From an uncultured Lachnospiraceae bacterium (GTDB lineage: Bacteria; Bacillota_A; Clostridia; Lachnospirales; Lachnospiraceae), in contig CADBNA010000159.1 in the NCBI GenBank assembly GCA_902795835.1, forward strand, positions 1-12,257: a stretch of DNA of 12,257 nucleotides, given 5' to 3'. Shown in pieces: positions 1 through 8,160 of this stretch. The position numbers and the translations under genes are program-made. The notes under the pieces are model-generated. The model searched no databases. It was not told the DNA's origin and saw nothing but the letters and a program-made list of their open reading frames with translations. The number at the start of each line of letters is the position of its first letter. The first letter of the stretch is position 1.

Positions 1-1575
1 GAGCACGAACGGCACATTCATGTCCATATCCATATAGGATCCGTTGAACTGGTATTTCAGCAGCGGCATGAGCTGCTTCCGCTGCTCCCGGAGATGATCC
101 CTCTTTACCGTGCACCGGTCTCCCAGGATCATCACGCTCCGGTGATCCCGGTATTCCGGCCATTCGATCCCCTTCACGGAAGGATCTCCGGTACGGGCAA
201 AATTCGCCCACATTTCCATGACCCGGTTGCTGAGAACCGGATCCGCGTCTTCCCCGGTATAGATATTCTCCTTGCAGTTTCCGAAAACATAGGCCAGCTC
301 TACCGCATGGCAGGCCTTCCGGTACGGAAGCGTTGACTGCTTGTTCCAGTAATAAAGGAACACCTTCCCGCCGCGGCTGGCATGTCCCTCTGCCTGCCGG
401 ATCATGGGAAGACGGAACATGATCTCATTATAGAACTCCGCCATCCCCCACACCGTATTCTGCTTCTGCGATGCGATGAACTTCTTCGCCCGGCTCCGGT
501 CTCTCACCGTCATCCGGCGGAGATTATTCTCAAACATCACCGGGATCCCCAGGCGGAAGGGGACGATCCCTCCCAGTTCTCCCACCCAGTAATTGCTCTC
601 ATTGGCATTTGTCCCCATCAGAAGATCGATGGTCGAGGTCTCCCCGTTGAAATAGGACTGATACGGATCCTCAGGGATCAGTACGCCGTCCCGCTGGGGA
701 AAACAGTTATACTGATTGATGGGCACATTGACCCGGCGAAGCTCTTCTTCGGACATGGCCATAAGATCATCCATGCTCTTCGCTCCGCTTTCGGCCATGA
801 GCTTTCTGGTAAAACTCTGGCACTCTTCCTTCGAAAAGGTCAGGGCTACCGAACCGCTCTCGGCGATGACCCTGCGGAAAAGCCCCTTTGCCGCCGGCGT
901 AATGGGCAGCAGAGACACACTCCCACCTCCCGCCGACTCCCCGAAGATCGTCACGGCTTCCGGATCCCCGCCGAAGGCGTGCACATTTTTTCTGACCCAT
1001 CTTAAGGCTGCGATCTGGTCCCAGAGTCCGAGATTCGGAGAATCCGGAAAATGCTCTCCTCCCGGCACCTCCGAAAAATCCACGAACCCCATGATCCCGG
1101 TCCGATACCCTACGGTGATCATGACGATATCCGGATTTTTCCGTACGAAATTCGCCCCGTCATACAGAGGATCCGCCGTTCCGCCCCAGCCGTAGGATCC
1201 ACCGTGAAAGAAGACCATTACCGTCTTGTCCCGGTCCTTACAGGAAGGATTCACCCATACATTCAGGTACAGGCAGTCTTCCCCCTGCGGATAGTAGGAG
1301 GCACGTTCCGTCTCCCATTCCGTCTGGATCGGCGACTTCCCGTTATAGTAGGCCTCATAAACTCCCCTGTCCGGAAGCGGCAGCCTCGGCTTTTTCCACC
1401 GGAGGTGTCCCACCGGCGGTTTCGCATAGGGGATTCCCTTAAATACCAGGATCCCGTCCTCCGTCTCCTTTCCGACAAATGTCCCGTGAGCGCAGACCGC
1501 GGCGAGTCTTTTTTCATACCCGCCGCCTGCAATCTGGTTTACGCCGTAGCTTTCCCTGATCTCCTGATTGGTCAT
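1..1575 (-). CDS. Type-B carboxylesterase (para-nitrobenzyl esterase-like), 3' end beyond window
   Basis: This is an alpha/beta-hydrolase of the type-B carboxylesterase family, which hydrolyses carboxylic esters; the physiological substrate is unknown. The reading frame is open from the ATG at 1575 to base 1 (525 residues) and runs off the window edge. Family members are often about 490-530 residues, so little is missing. Visible motifs are the GEDCLYLNVW block (98-107), the oxyanion-hole stretch FFHGGSYGWGG (122-132), the nucleophile elbow GESAGG with Ser214, the acidic residue in GTNANE (Glu326), and the catalytic His423 in ACHAVELAYVFG. The triad is therefore intact. I see no signal peptide, so it is probably cytoplasmic. 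The start is supported by an AGGAG six bases upstream. It lies 26 bases after the NRPS stop and is probably the last gene, or a late gene, of the operon. It could trim, release or inactivate the operon's product, but this is inference; it could also be a generic esterase. Confidence 0.93.
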   Translation of the reverse strand, partial: MTNQEIRESYGVNQIAGGGYEKRLAAVCAHGTFVGKETEDGILVFKGIPYAKPPVGHLRWKKPRLPLPDRGVYEAYYNGKSPIQTEWETERASYYPQGEDCLYLNVWVNPSCKDRDKTVMVFFHGGSYGWGGTADPLYDGANFVRKNPDIVMITVGYRTGIMGFVDFSEVPGGEHFPDSPNLGLWDQIAALRWVRKNVHAFGGDPEAVTIFGESAGGGSVSLLPITPAAKGLFRRVIAESGSVALTFSKEECQSFTRKLMAESGAKSMDDLMAMSEEELRRVNVPINQYNCFPQRDGVLIPEDPYQSYFNGETSTIDLLMGTNANESNYWVGELGGIVPFRLGIPVMFENNLRRMTVRDRSRAKKFIASQKQNTVWGMAEFYNEIMFRLPMIRQAEGHASRGGKVFLYYWNKQSTLPYRKACHAVELAYVFGNCKENIYTGEDADPVLSNRVMEMWANFARTGDPSVKGIEWPEYRDHRSVMILGDRCTVKRDHLREQRKQLMPLLKYQFNGSYMDMDMNVPFVL

Positions 1576-1601
1576 TTTGAACTCCTGTTTCCCATTCTGT
1601 C

Positions 1602-4600
1602 CTATTTCTTCCTGCGGAACCTGCCGACGATCTTGATAAAGAAGTTCTCCTTATCCGTCAGCTTCTTCTTCAGCTCCGCCATAGTCACATCGTTCTGTGA
1701 GTTATGGGTAGCCAGAGACTGTGCTGTACGGACATAAATATTTTTAAACTGATCCATACTCTCGTCTTTATAGAGACTTGCCGCATAGTCCAGCATGAGC
1801 ATCAGCCCTTCTTCACCATCCAGGATCTCCATATCCAGCTTGGTCTGGGATGCCGCCTGATTCTGACGGATATCCACCGTCTCGATCCCGTCCATACCTC
1901 CCATGTCCCGGATATCCTGCTGATACAGAAGGTAGGCTGCTTCTCCTTCACCAACCTGGTTTCTCGTATCTACATAAGGATAGCAGCTGTGTTCGATTCC
2001 CTTCTGTACCTGCTCATGAATATCGTTGAACAGTTCCCGGAGCGTCATCTTCGCGGTAAGGTGAACCCCCACCGGAAGGTCACGGAAAAGGAGTCCCACC
2101 GTAGTCATGTTCTGCATGTCCTCACGACCGTTATAGATCCAGGAAAGCTTGATGTTGTTCTTCTTGTTGTAAACGGCAATGGACAGGATCGCCACCGCAA
2201 TGAAGAACTCATTCCGGCTGATCTTGTAGGTCCGCTCCACCGCCTTCATCTGCGCCTGCTCGATCCCGAGATCTGCGAAGATCTCACCCATTTCATTGTC
2301 CCGGGAATGATGATCGATCTCCGGGAAGCAGGACCATTCCAGTCCGTCATACCGGCTCTCGAAATACTTCCGGCTCTCCTCGTAGAATGCCGTTCCCACA
2401 GCATCCTCACGGTTCTGAAGCATAAGGTAATAGAAGTCGGGATCGGGAAGTGTACCCATGTAGATCTTTGCCACATTTCCCATAAATACCTTGAGACTCG
2501 TTCCGTCGAAAAGGGTGTGATGCACATCGAAGAACATGTATCCGCTCTTTTCCGTTTCGAATACCCGGCAGCGATACAGCGGGCTGTCCACGATCTTGAA
2601 GGGCTGAACCAGCGTATCCTTTACCTCTGCAAACTCAAACTCACTGAGCTTCTCCACCCGGATCTCCCGCTCCACCTCCGGAGTATACCGCTGTACGATA
2701 TCTCCGTCTGCGTTGAAATGGAACGTGGTGAACAGTGCTGCATGATGACGGATCGCCGTCCTCATGGCTTCGACCATTTTCTCCAGATCAAAGAGATCCT
2801 TATCCAGCTTCATCATGGAGAACAGGTTGTACATGGTGGACATGGGCGTATAGAGCTGATAATCCACCATATAGAGCTGTTCCGCCGTAAGCGGATGTTC
2901 CTTCTTCATGGCTTCGGCGTTCTTCATCACGGGATCTTCCCCGTCTCCGCCCGAGTGATTCTCCTGATAGATCTGGGCGATCTTCTCCGGTGTCCGCCCG
3001 CGGAAGATCTCACTGGCCTGAAGTCCCGGCAGACCGCTCTCTACGATCACCTGGATCGATCCCAGCGAGTCACCACCCAATTCATAGAAATCATCATGGA
3101 TCCCGACTTTTTCCGCCTTCAGCACCTTGGCCATGGCGTTGCAGAGCTTCTCCTCCGTCTCATTCGTGGGCTCAACATATTCCGAACGGAAATCGCTGGC
3201 ATCCGGCTGAGGAAGCGCCTTGCGGTCCATTTTTCCGTTGGCCTTAAGCGGAACGGAATCGATCTTCATATAGTATGCAGGGATCATGTAATACGGAAGG
3301 CGTTTTGCGAGTTCTTCCCGCATATAGGCTGTATCCACGGTGATGTCTTCCGTATAATATGCGCAGAGGTAGCTCTTTCCGCTTTCCTCGAATCCACGTG
3401 CAGCAGCCCAGGACACGCCCAGAACCTGCTTCACCGCAGCCTCGATCTCGGCGGGCTCGATCCGGTTTCCGTTGATCTTGATCATATCGTTGGCACGTCC
3501 CACAAGCACAAGATTGCCGTCCGGCAGCTTTTTCCCCAGATCCCCGGTGTGGTACAGACCGCCCCGCAGCGCTTTTTGGGTCTCCTCCGGCAGATTGATA
3601 TAGCCGCGCATGAAGGGGTTCTCAAAGGCGATCTCCCCTGTCTCTCCGTCCGGGAGCTCCTGCCCGTTTTCATCCAGAATGCGCAGACGGATCCCGTCAT
3701 AGTTCGGTTTTCCGACAGGACAGATATCATAGGGCCTGTCAATGATAAACTGGGCCACTGTGAACGCCCCCTCGCTCATGGAGTAGGTGTTGACCAGCAC
3801 GATGCCCGGAAGAAAGAGGTTGTTGGCCGGCTCGCTGCCGGTTATGACATACTTCAGGTAAGGCCCCAGGTCGCTGCCGAGGATCCGGAGTATGGAAGGG
3901 GACAGAAATGCGATGGAAATCCTGTTATCCAGAAAATACTGCCGCAGCTTCCCGGGATTCTTTACGGTCTCATACGGAAGCACATAGAGGGTGCAGCCAT
4001 GCCGGAGCAGGGCGAGCACAATTTTGACAGAGGCGACAAAGTTGAAGGGGGAAATGAGAGAGTAACGGGATTCTGCATTGACCCTGCTCCCCGATCTGAC
4101 GCTGCTGGAGGCTCTGTTGAGCCGGATATTCCCGTATTCATGCAGCACGCCCTTCGGAAATCCCGTCGTTCCGGAGGTGTACACGGCAAACGCCGCGTCA
4201 TGGTCGCCGGCGGTGACAAAGCCCTCTTCATATGCGCCCTCCGCAATGGTCTGATAAAGGGCCCGGTCCAGAAAAACCCGGCAGTTCACATCCCGCCGGA
4301 TATACGCGATCCGGTCGGCGGCATAATCCTCCTCCACTGCGGTGAAGGCAGCGCCTGCTTTCCATACGCCGAGCATACAGACGACCATGTGAATCCCCCG
4401 CGGCATGCAGAGCATCACAAAATCCTCCGTTCCCACGCCGTTTTTCCTCAGCCAGGCATAGACGCGCCCGGACAGGTCCTCCAGCTGTCCGGCCGTCATT
4501 TCTTCGCCGGTCCCGCCGTCAACCAGTACGGTTTTATCAGGGTTTTCCCTCACTCTGTCATACCACTGCGTCAGAAAGTAGGGGATATCGCGCAACGCAG

Positions 4601-4610
4601 AAAAATCCAT
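1602..4610 (-). CDS. Three-domain nonribosomal peptide synthetase (A-T-C)
   Basis: The protein has 1002 residues. The adenylation domain (about 1-470) activates a carboxylic acid as its AMP ester; it shows YTSGTTGFPKG (A3, 144-154), NTYSMSE (A5, 274-280), YHTGD (A7, 353-357), GRANDMIKINGNRIEP (A8, 371-386) and the A10 lysine (Lys460 in ANGKMDRK). The thiolation domain (about 480-550) has DDFYELGGDSL with phosphopantetheine Ser515. The condensation domain (about 570-980) has PLTAEQ (573-578), RHHAALFTTF (621-630) and the active-site motif HHTLFDG (697-703). There is no N-terminal condensation domain and no thioesterase or reductase, so it looks like a loading module whose terminal C domain joins the bound acyl group to an acceptor. 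At the position of the amino-group-binding Asp235 (GrsA numbering) it has Val192, so the substrate may not be an alpha-amino acid. The ATG has AAGGAG six bases upstream, 28 bases after the ABC gene. Composition changes inside the A domain. Family and domain order are confident; substrate and product are unknown. Confidence 0.95.
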   Translation of the reverse strand: MDFSALRDIPYFLTQWYDRVRENPDKTVLVDGGTGEEMTAGQLEDLSGRVYAWLRKNGVGTEDFVMLCMPRGIHMVVCMLGVWKAGAAFTAVEEDYAADRIAYIRRDVNCRVFLDRALYQTIAEGAYEEGFVTAGDHDAAFAVYTSGTTGFPKGVLHEYGNIRLNRASSSVRSGSRVNAESRYSLISPFNFVASVKIVLALLRHGCTLYVLPYETVKNPGKLRQYFLDNRISIAFLSPSILRILGSDLGPYLKYVITGSEPANNLFLPGIVLVNTYSMSEGAFTVAQFIIDRPYDICPVGKPNYDGIRLRILDENGQELPDGETGEIAFENPFMRGYINLPEETQKALRGGLYHTGDLGKKLPDGNLVLVGRANDMIKINGNRIEPAEIEAAVKQVLGVSWAAARGFEESGKSYLCAYYTEDITVDTAYMREELAKRLPYYMIPAYYMKIDSVPLKANGKMDRKALPQPDASDFRSEYVEPTNETEEKLCNAMAKVLKAEKVGIHDDFYELGGDSLGSIQVIVESGLPGLQASEIFRGRTPEKIAQIYQENHSGGDGEDPVMKNAEAMKKEHPLTAEQLYMVDYQLYTPMSTMYNLFSMMKLDKDLFDLEKMVEAMRTAIRHHAALFTTFHFNADGDIVQRYTPEVEREIRVEKLSEFEFAEVKDTLVQPFKIVDSPLYRCRVFETEKSGYMFFDVHHTLFDGTSLKVFMGNVAKIYMGTLPDPDFYYLMLQNREDAVGTAFYEESRKYFESRYDGLEWSCFPEIDHHSRDNEMGEIFADLGIEQAQMKAVERTYKISRNEFFIAVAILSIAVYNKKNNIKLSWIYNGREDMQNMTTVGLLFRDLPVGVHLTAKMTLRELFNDIHEQVQKGIEHSCYPYVDTRNQVGEGEAAYLLYQQDIRDMGGMDGIETVDIRQNQAASQTKLDMEILDGEEGLMLMLDYAASLYKDESMDQFKNIYVRTAQSLATHNSQNDVTMAELKKKLTDKENFFIKIVGRFRRKK

Positions 4611-4638
4611 CGTTCACTCCTTCGTTCATACAGGCTGT

Positions 4639-6396
4639 CTATGTCATGCTCAGGTACATGGATGCGTACAGTCCGCCGCGCCTCATCAGTTCTTCGTGTG
4701 TGCCCACCTCTTTGATATCGCCGTTCATCATGAACAGGATCTGATCCGCATTCCGGATTGTATACAGCCGGTGTGCGATCATGAAGCAGGTACGTCCTTT
4801 CATCAGCTCCTGCATGGCCGCGGCGATCATGGCCTCCGTTCTGGTATCGACCTGAGAGGTCGCCTCGTCCAGAATCAGGATCTTCGGATCCGCCGCCGCC
4901 GCTCTTGCGATGCACAGGAGCTGCATCTCACCGGTGGAAAGCGGAGAATTCTCCCCGGAAATGCGGGTATCGTATCCCTCCGGCAGCTTCCGGATAAAGG
5001 TGTCGCATCCCGCAAGCTGCGCCGCCCGCACGATCTCTTCGCGGCTTGCCGCCGGTTTTCCGTAAGCAATGTTCTCCGCGACGGTTCCGTCGAAAATCCA
5101 GGTGTCCTGCAGCACCATGCCGAATATGCGGCGAAGGCCGGACCGGGTCAGTCCGGCAGTGTCGTGTCCGTCAACACGGATCTGACCGGAACGGATCTCG
5201 TAAAAACGCATGAGCAGATTGATGAGGGTCGTCTTTCCGGCGCCCGACGGCCCCACCACGGCGATGATCTGCCCGGGCTCCGCGCAAAAAGAGACATCCT
5301 TCATCAGCTTCTGGTTTTCCGTATAGCCGAACGCGACATGGTCGAATTCCACCCGGCCTTCCACAGATTCCACGGGAAGCACGGCATTCCCCTCGTCCGG
5401 AGACTCTTCCGGCTCATCCAGGAAGACGTAAACTCTTCCGGCTGCGGAAAGTGCTTCCTGAAACATATTCAGGGCAGAGGACATCTGGGCCAGCGGCGTC
5501 CCGATCATGTTGCCATAGAACAGAAAAGCCGTAAATTCTCCGAGAGTAAGGCTGCCCTTCAGGATCATCCAGGCGCTGACAATACACAGGACGACATAGG
5601 CGGCATTGGTCACTATGCCGCTGACCGGCAGGATAAATCCGGACAGGAAGCGGGATCTGGCAAAGCTTTTTTCATACTGCCGGCACAGCTTTTCAAATTC
5701 CCGGAGCTTCTGGTCTTCACATCCGTATGCCTTCAGGAGCAGATGGTTCGTACAGGCATCCGAGGCGGATGCGTTAATCTCTCCGGCCTTATCATTGGCT
5801 TCCCGGAACAGAGAGGCAGTCCGCTTCATTACGAAGCGGTACAGCAGCGCCGTAAGGGGCAGGGCGGCGAGGTAGATAAGGGCAAGCCTGAAATCCGTCA
5901 GCAGCATCATGAACACAACTGCCAGAAAGAGAACGGTCTGTCCCACCAGGCTCGTAGCTGTCGTTTCCAGCCCTCCTGTCAGGACCTGCATGTCGGCGGT
6001 CACTCTCTCCAGAATGTCCCCGGCAGGGTGGCCGTCCAGATAGCTGATGGGAACCCGCCCGAGTTTTTTCGCGGCAAGGTTCCGCAGTCTTTGCGCCAGC
6101 CCTTCCGCAGCCTGCGCCATCAGACAGTTGACGAAGCCGTCCGTCAGGTTCCCGATCAGATACAGGAAGGCGAGCAGCAGCAGCAGATCTCCCAGGGGTT
6201 TCCATTCAAAAAGGCCGTTTTCCGCAAAAGACTGCAGCAGATCTGTGATCCGGCTGACTGTAAGGGGTGCAAAAGCCAGCGCCAGTTTTGCGGCCGCGAT
6301 CAGGAACAGAGCCAGGCACAGGTATCTGCGGTCATTTCCCATATCCCGGAGAAGCCGTGAAAAGGTGCCCGGGTTCTTTTTTGAACTGTCAGCCAT
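4639..6396 (-). CDS. ABC exporter half-transporter with catalytically complete nucleotide-binding domain
   Basis: The protein has 585 residues: an N-terminal six-helix type-IV exporter membrane domain (about 20-320) and a C-terminal ATPase domain. The ATPase has Walker A GPSGAGKT (382-389), Q-loop Gln430, Walker B ILILDE with catalytic Glu511, and switch His542 in AHRL. Its signature is LSTGE (486-490) instead of LSGGQ. The upstream gene has the reverse pattern, so the two should form a heterodimer in the cytoplasmic membrane that exports a small molecule, most simply the product of the neighbouring NRPS. The frame remains open upstream to an ATG at 6561, but those 55 residues lie within the preceding gene and are arginine-rich and unlike the family. 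The chosen ATG at 6396 overlaps the previous gene by eight bases and has GGAGG six bases upstream, which favours translational coupling. Substrate is not predictable from sequence. Confidence 0.95.
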   Translation of the reverse strand: MADSSKKNPGTFSRLLRDMGNDRRYLCLALFLIAAAKLALAFAPLTVSRITDLLQSFAENGLFEWKPLGDLLLLLAFLYLIGNLTDGFVNCLMAQAAEGLAQRLRNLAAKKLGRVPISYLDGHPAGDILERVTADMQVLTGGLETTATSLVGQTVLFLAVVFMMLLTDFRLALIYLAALPLTALLYRFVMKRTASLFREANDKAGEINASASDACTNHLLLKAYGCEDQKLREFEKLCRQYEKSFARSRFLSGFILPVSGIVTNAAYVVLCIVSAWMILKGSLTLGEFTAFLFYGNMIGTPLAQMSSALNMFQEALSAAGRVYVFLDEPEESPDEGNAVLPVESVEGRVEFDHVAFGYTENQKLMKDVSFCAEPGQIIAVVGPSGAGKTTLINLLMRFYEIRSGQIRVDGHDTAGLTRSGLRRIFGMVLQDTWIFDGTVAENIAYGKPAASREEIVRAAQLAGCDTFIRKLPEGYDTRISGENSPLSTGEMQLLCIARAAAADPKILILDEATSQVDTRTEAMIAAAMQELMKGRTCFMIAHRLYTIRNADQILFMMNGDIKEVGTHEELMRRGGLYASMYLSMT

Positions 6397-8137
6397 GCTC
6401 TCCCTCCTCTCCGCCTTCCAGATAGCACTGCGTCTGATAGATCTCCCGGTACGGGGCACAGCATTCCAGCAGTTCCTCATGCTTCCCGGCTGCAACGACC
6501 CGTCCCGCGTCAAGGACAATGATCTGATCGGCATCCCGGATCGTGGACACCTTCTGGGCAACCATGATCAGCGTCCTGCCGGCGCAGCGTTTCCGGACCG
6601 CTGCAAGAACCTTCTGCTCCGTCTTTGCGTCAAGGGCGGAAAACGTATCGTCCAGTATACAGATATCGGCATCTCTGGCAAGGGTTCTGGCAATGGACAG
6701 CCGCTGCCGCTGCCCGCCCGAAAGGTTGGCGCCGCCCAGCGCCACGACCGTCTCAAGGCCGTCCGGCAGCTCATCGAGCACTTCCGCAAAGCAGGCATCC
6801 TCGCAGGCGGACAGGATCTGTTTCTCGGAACAGTCATCCCGGTATACCGTGATATTATTCCGCACGGTATCCATAAAAACCTGCGGGCGCTGGGTTCCGT
6901 AGGCTGTGTGTCTGCGCAGTTCATCCGTGTCCCACTCCTCCAGGCTTTTCCCTCCGATCCGGATCTCTCCGGAGACCGGGCGGTACAGCTTCAGCATCAG
7001 GTTCATGATCGTGGTCTTGCCGCTTCCCGTTGCGCCGATAAAGGCAGTCATCTGTCCGGCCCTGGCCGTGAAGCTGACATGATCGATCACGGCATCCGCT
7101 CCTTTGTAGCCGAATACCACATTGTCAAAAACAATATCCCCGGGAACGGCTGCGCTCTTCTCCCGGTCTGTCTTCTGTGCATCCTGTGTCCCTCCGTCAT
7201 GCAGGACCTCCAGAATTCTGCGGCTCGCAACGCCTGCCTGCGGGAGCAGACTGACCAGAGACGGAATGATTGCCAGAGACGCAATGGCATATGAAAGATA
7301 TTGAAAAACCTGTATCAGCGAACTGATGGAGGCCATGCCGGCCTTCAGCTGTACAGAGCCGGCAATATAGATCACGACAACCGCCCAGTTCATGACGACC
7401 AGAGAAACCGGTGAGAGAAAGCTGATTTTCCGGATTGCCCCGGTGGCCGCCAGAAATGTCTCCCTGTCCGCTCTCTCCAGCTTCTGTTCCTCGAGAGCCT
7501 GATTGTCAAACGCCCGGATGGCCCGCACACCCGTGATTTTTTCCTTCATCAGAAGGTTGATCCTGTCGATGCTTTTCTGCGTCCTCTCAAACAACGGTCT
7601 GGACCTGCTCCCGAAAAAGATGAGGAACGCAATTGTCACGCTGAAAAAAGCCGTGAAAATCCAGAAGATAGTCATGTTCATGCGGGCGAGCATGAACAGC
7701 TCCGCCAGGATGATGAAGGGAACCAGGGTGCTGCCCCGGAGGATGTTCAGCATCAGGGTCTGCAGCGTCGTGACATCCGTCATGATTCTGGTCAGCAGCG
7801 TCGATTCTCCAAACCGGGAGGCATCCTGCGGGGACATCTCCACTGCTTTCCGGAAGCAGGCGGTCCTCAGCGAATAAACAAATCCCGCCACAGCCCGGGA
7901 ACTCGCCCAGGCAACCACGACGGACATGACGGCCGTCAGCACCGTGATCACCAGCATCCGGACGCCGATACGGGAAACATACGCCATATCCCCCGCGTAG
8001 ATACCCCGGTCGATGATTCTTTTTGACTGCGGGATCAGAAAACAGATCTGCAGAACTGCATTAAGCCCGATTCCCGCAGTATTCAGGATCACCCACTGCC
8101 AGTGTCCCTTCAGATATCTCTTTATCAGTTCAAGCAT
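6389..8137 (-). CDS. ABC exporter half-transporter with degenerate catalytic site
   Basis: The protein has 582 residues: a membrane domain (about 15-305) followed by an ATPase domain. The ATPase has Walker A GATGSGKT (368-375), Q-loop Gln416, a canonical LSGGQ signature (472-476), and Walker B ICILDD, where Asp497 replaces the usual catalytic Glu. The switch histidine is replaced by Gln528 (VAQKVST). This is the pattern of the degenerate partner in heterodimeric exporters such as TM287/288 and BmrCD. Its intact signature would complete the active ATP site with the Walker motifs of the next gene. It starts 23 bases after the GH3 stop; the ATG at 8137 follows a purine-rich GGAGAGTGGGGA stretch that can serve as ribosome site, although the spacing is less ideal than for its neighbours. 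It overlaps the second ABC gene by eight bases. Likely role: export of the operon's product, giving secretion or self-resistance. Confidence 0.94.
   Translation of the reverse strand: MLELIKRYLKGHWQWVILNTAGIGLNAVLQICFLIPQSKRIIDRGIYAGDMAYVSRIGVRMLVITVLTAVMSVVVAWASSRAVAGFVYSLRTACFRKAVEMSPQDASRFGESTLLTRIMTDVTTLQTLMLNILRGSTLVPFIILAELFMLARMNMTIFWIFTAFFSVTIAFLIFFGSRSRPLFERTQKSIDRINLLMKEKITGVRAIRAFDNQALEEQKLERADRETFLAATGAIRKISFLSPVSLVVMNWAVVVIYIAGSVQLKAGMASISSLIQVFQYLSYAIASLAIIPSLVSLLPQAGVASRRILEVLHDGGTQDAQKTDREKSAAVPGDIVFDNVVFGYKGADAVIDHVSFTARAGQMTAFIGATGSGKTTIMNLMLKLYRPVSGEIRIGGKSLEEWDTDELRRHTAYGTQRPQVFMDTVRNNITVYRDDCSEKQILSACEDACFAEVLDELPDGLETVVALGGANLSGGQRQRLSIARTLARDADICILDDTFSALDAKTEQKVLAAVRKRCAGRTLIMVAQKVSTIRDADQIIVLDAGRVVAAGKHEELLECCAPYREIYQTQCYLEGGEEGEHG
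6403..6407 (-). promoter_or_regulatory. Ribosome binding site deciding the start of the second ABC gene
   Basis: Read on the minus strand this is GGAGG, six bases before the ATG at 6396. It lies inside the end of the upstream ABC gene and selects the 585-residue start over the longer in-frame ATG at 6561. Confidence 0.75.
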
Positions 8138-8160
8138 CCGGCTGTCCCCACTCTCCTGTT

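Noticed and set aside
382..1737. Overlapping plus-strand frames of 159-228 residues opposite the esterase
   Set aside because: All are antisense to an esterase with intact catalytic motifs and show no recognisable domain.
1704..4715. A 1003-residue plus-strand reading frame opposite the whole NRPS gene
   Set aside because: It is an antisense shadow: it mirrors codons of a clear NRPS, has His/Arg/Leu-rich low-quality sequence and no domain. Its length reflects the avoidance of certain codons in the NRPS strand.
4696..6360. A 554-residue plus-strand reading frame opposite the second ABC gene
   Set aside because: It is antisense to a well-supported ABC transporter, shows no family motif, and has Gln/Arg/His-rich composition typical of shadow frames.
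6397..6561. N-terminal extension of 55 residues on the second ABC gene
   Set aside because: It lies wholly inside the preceding ABC gene in another frame, is arginine-rich, and does not match the family; the ATG at 6396 with GGAGG is better.
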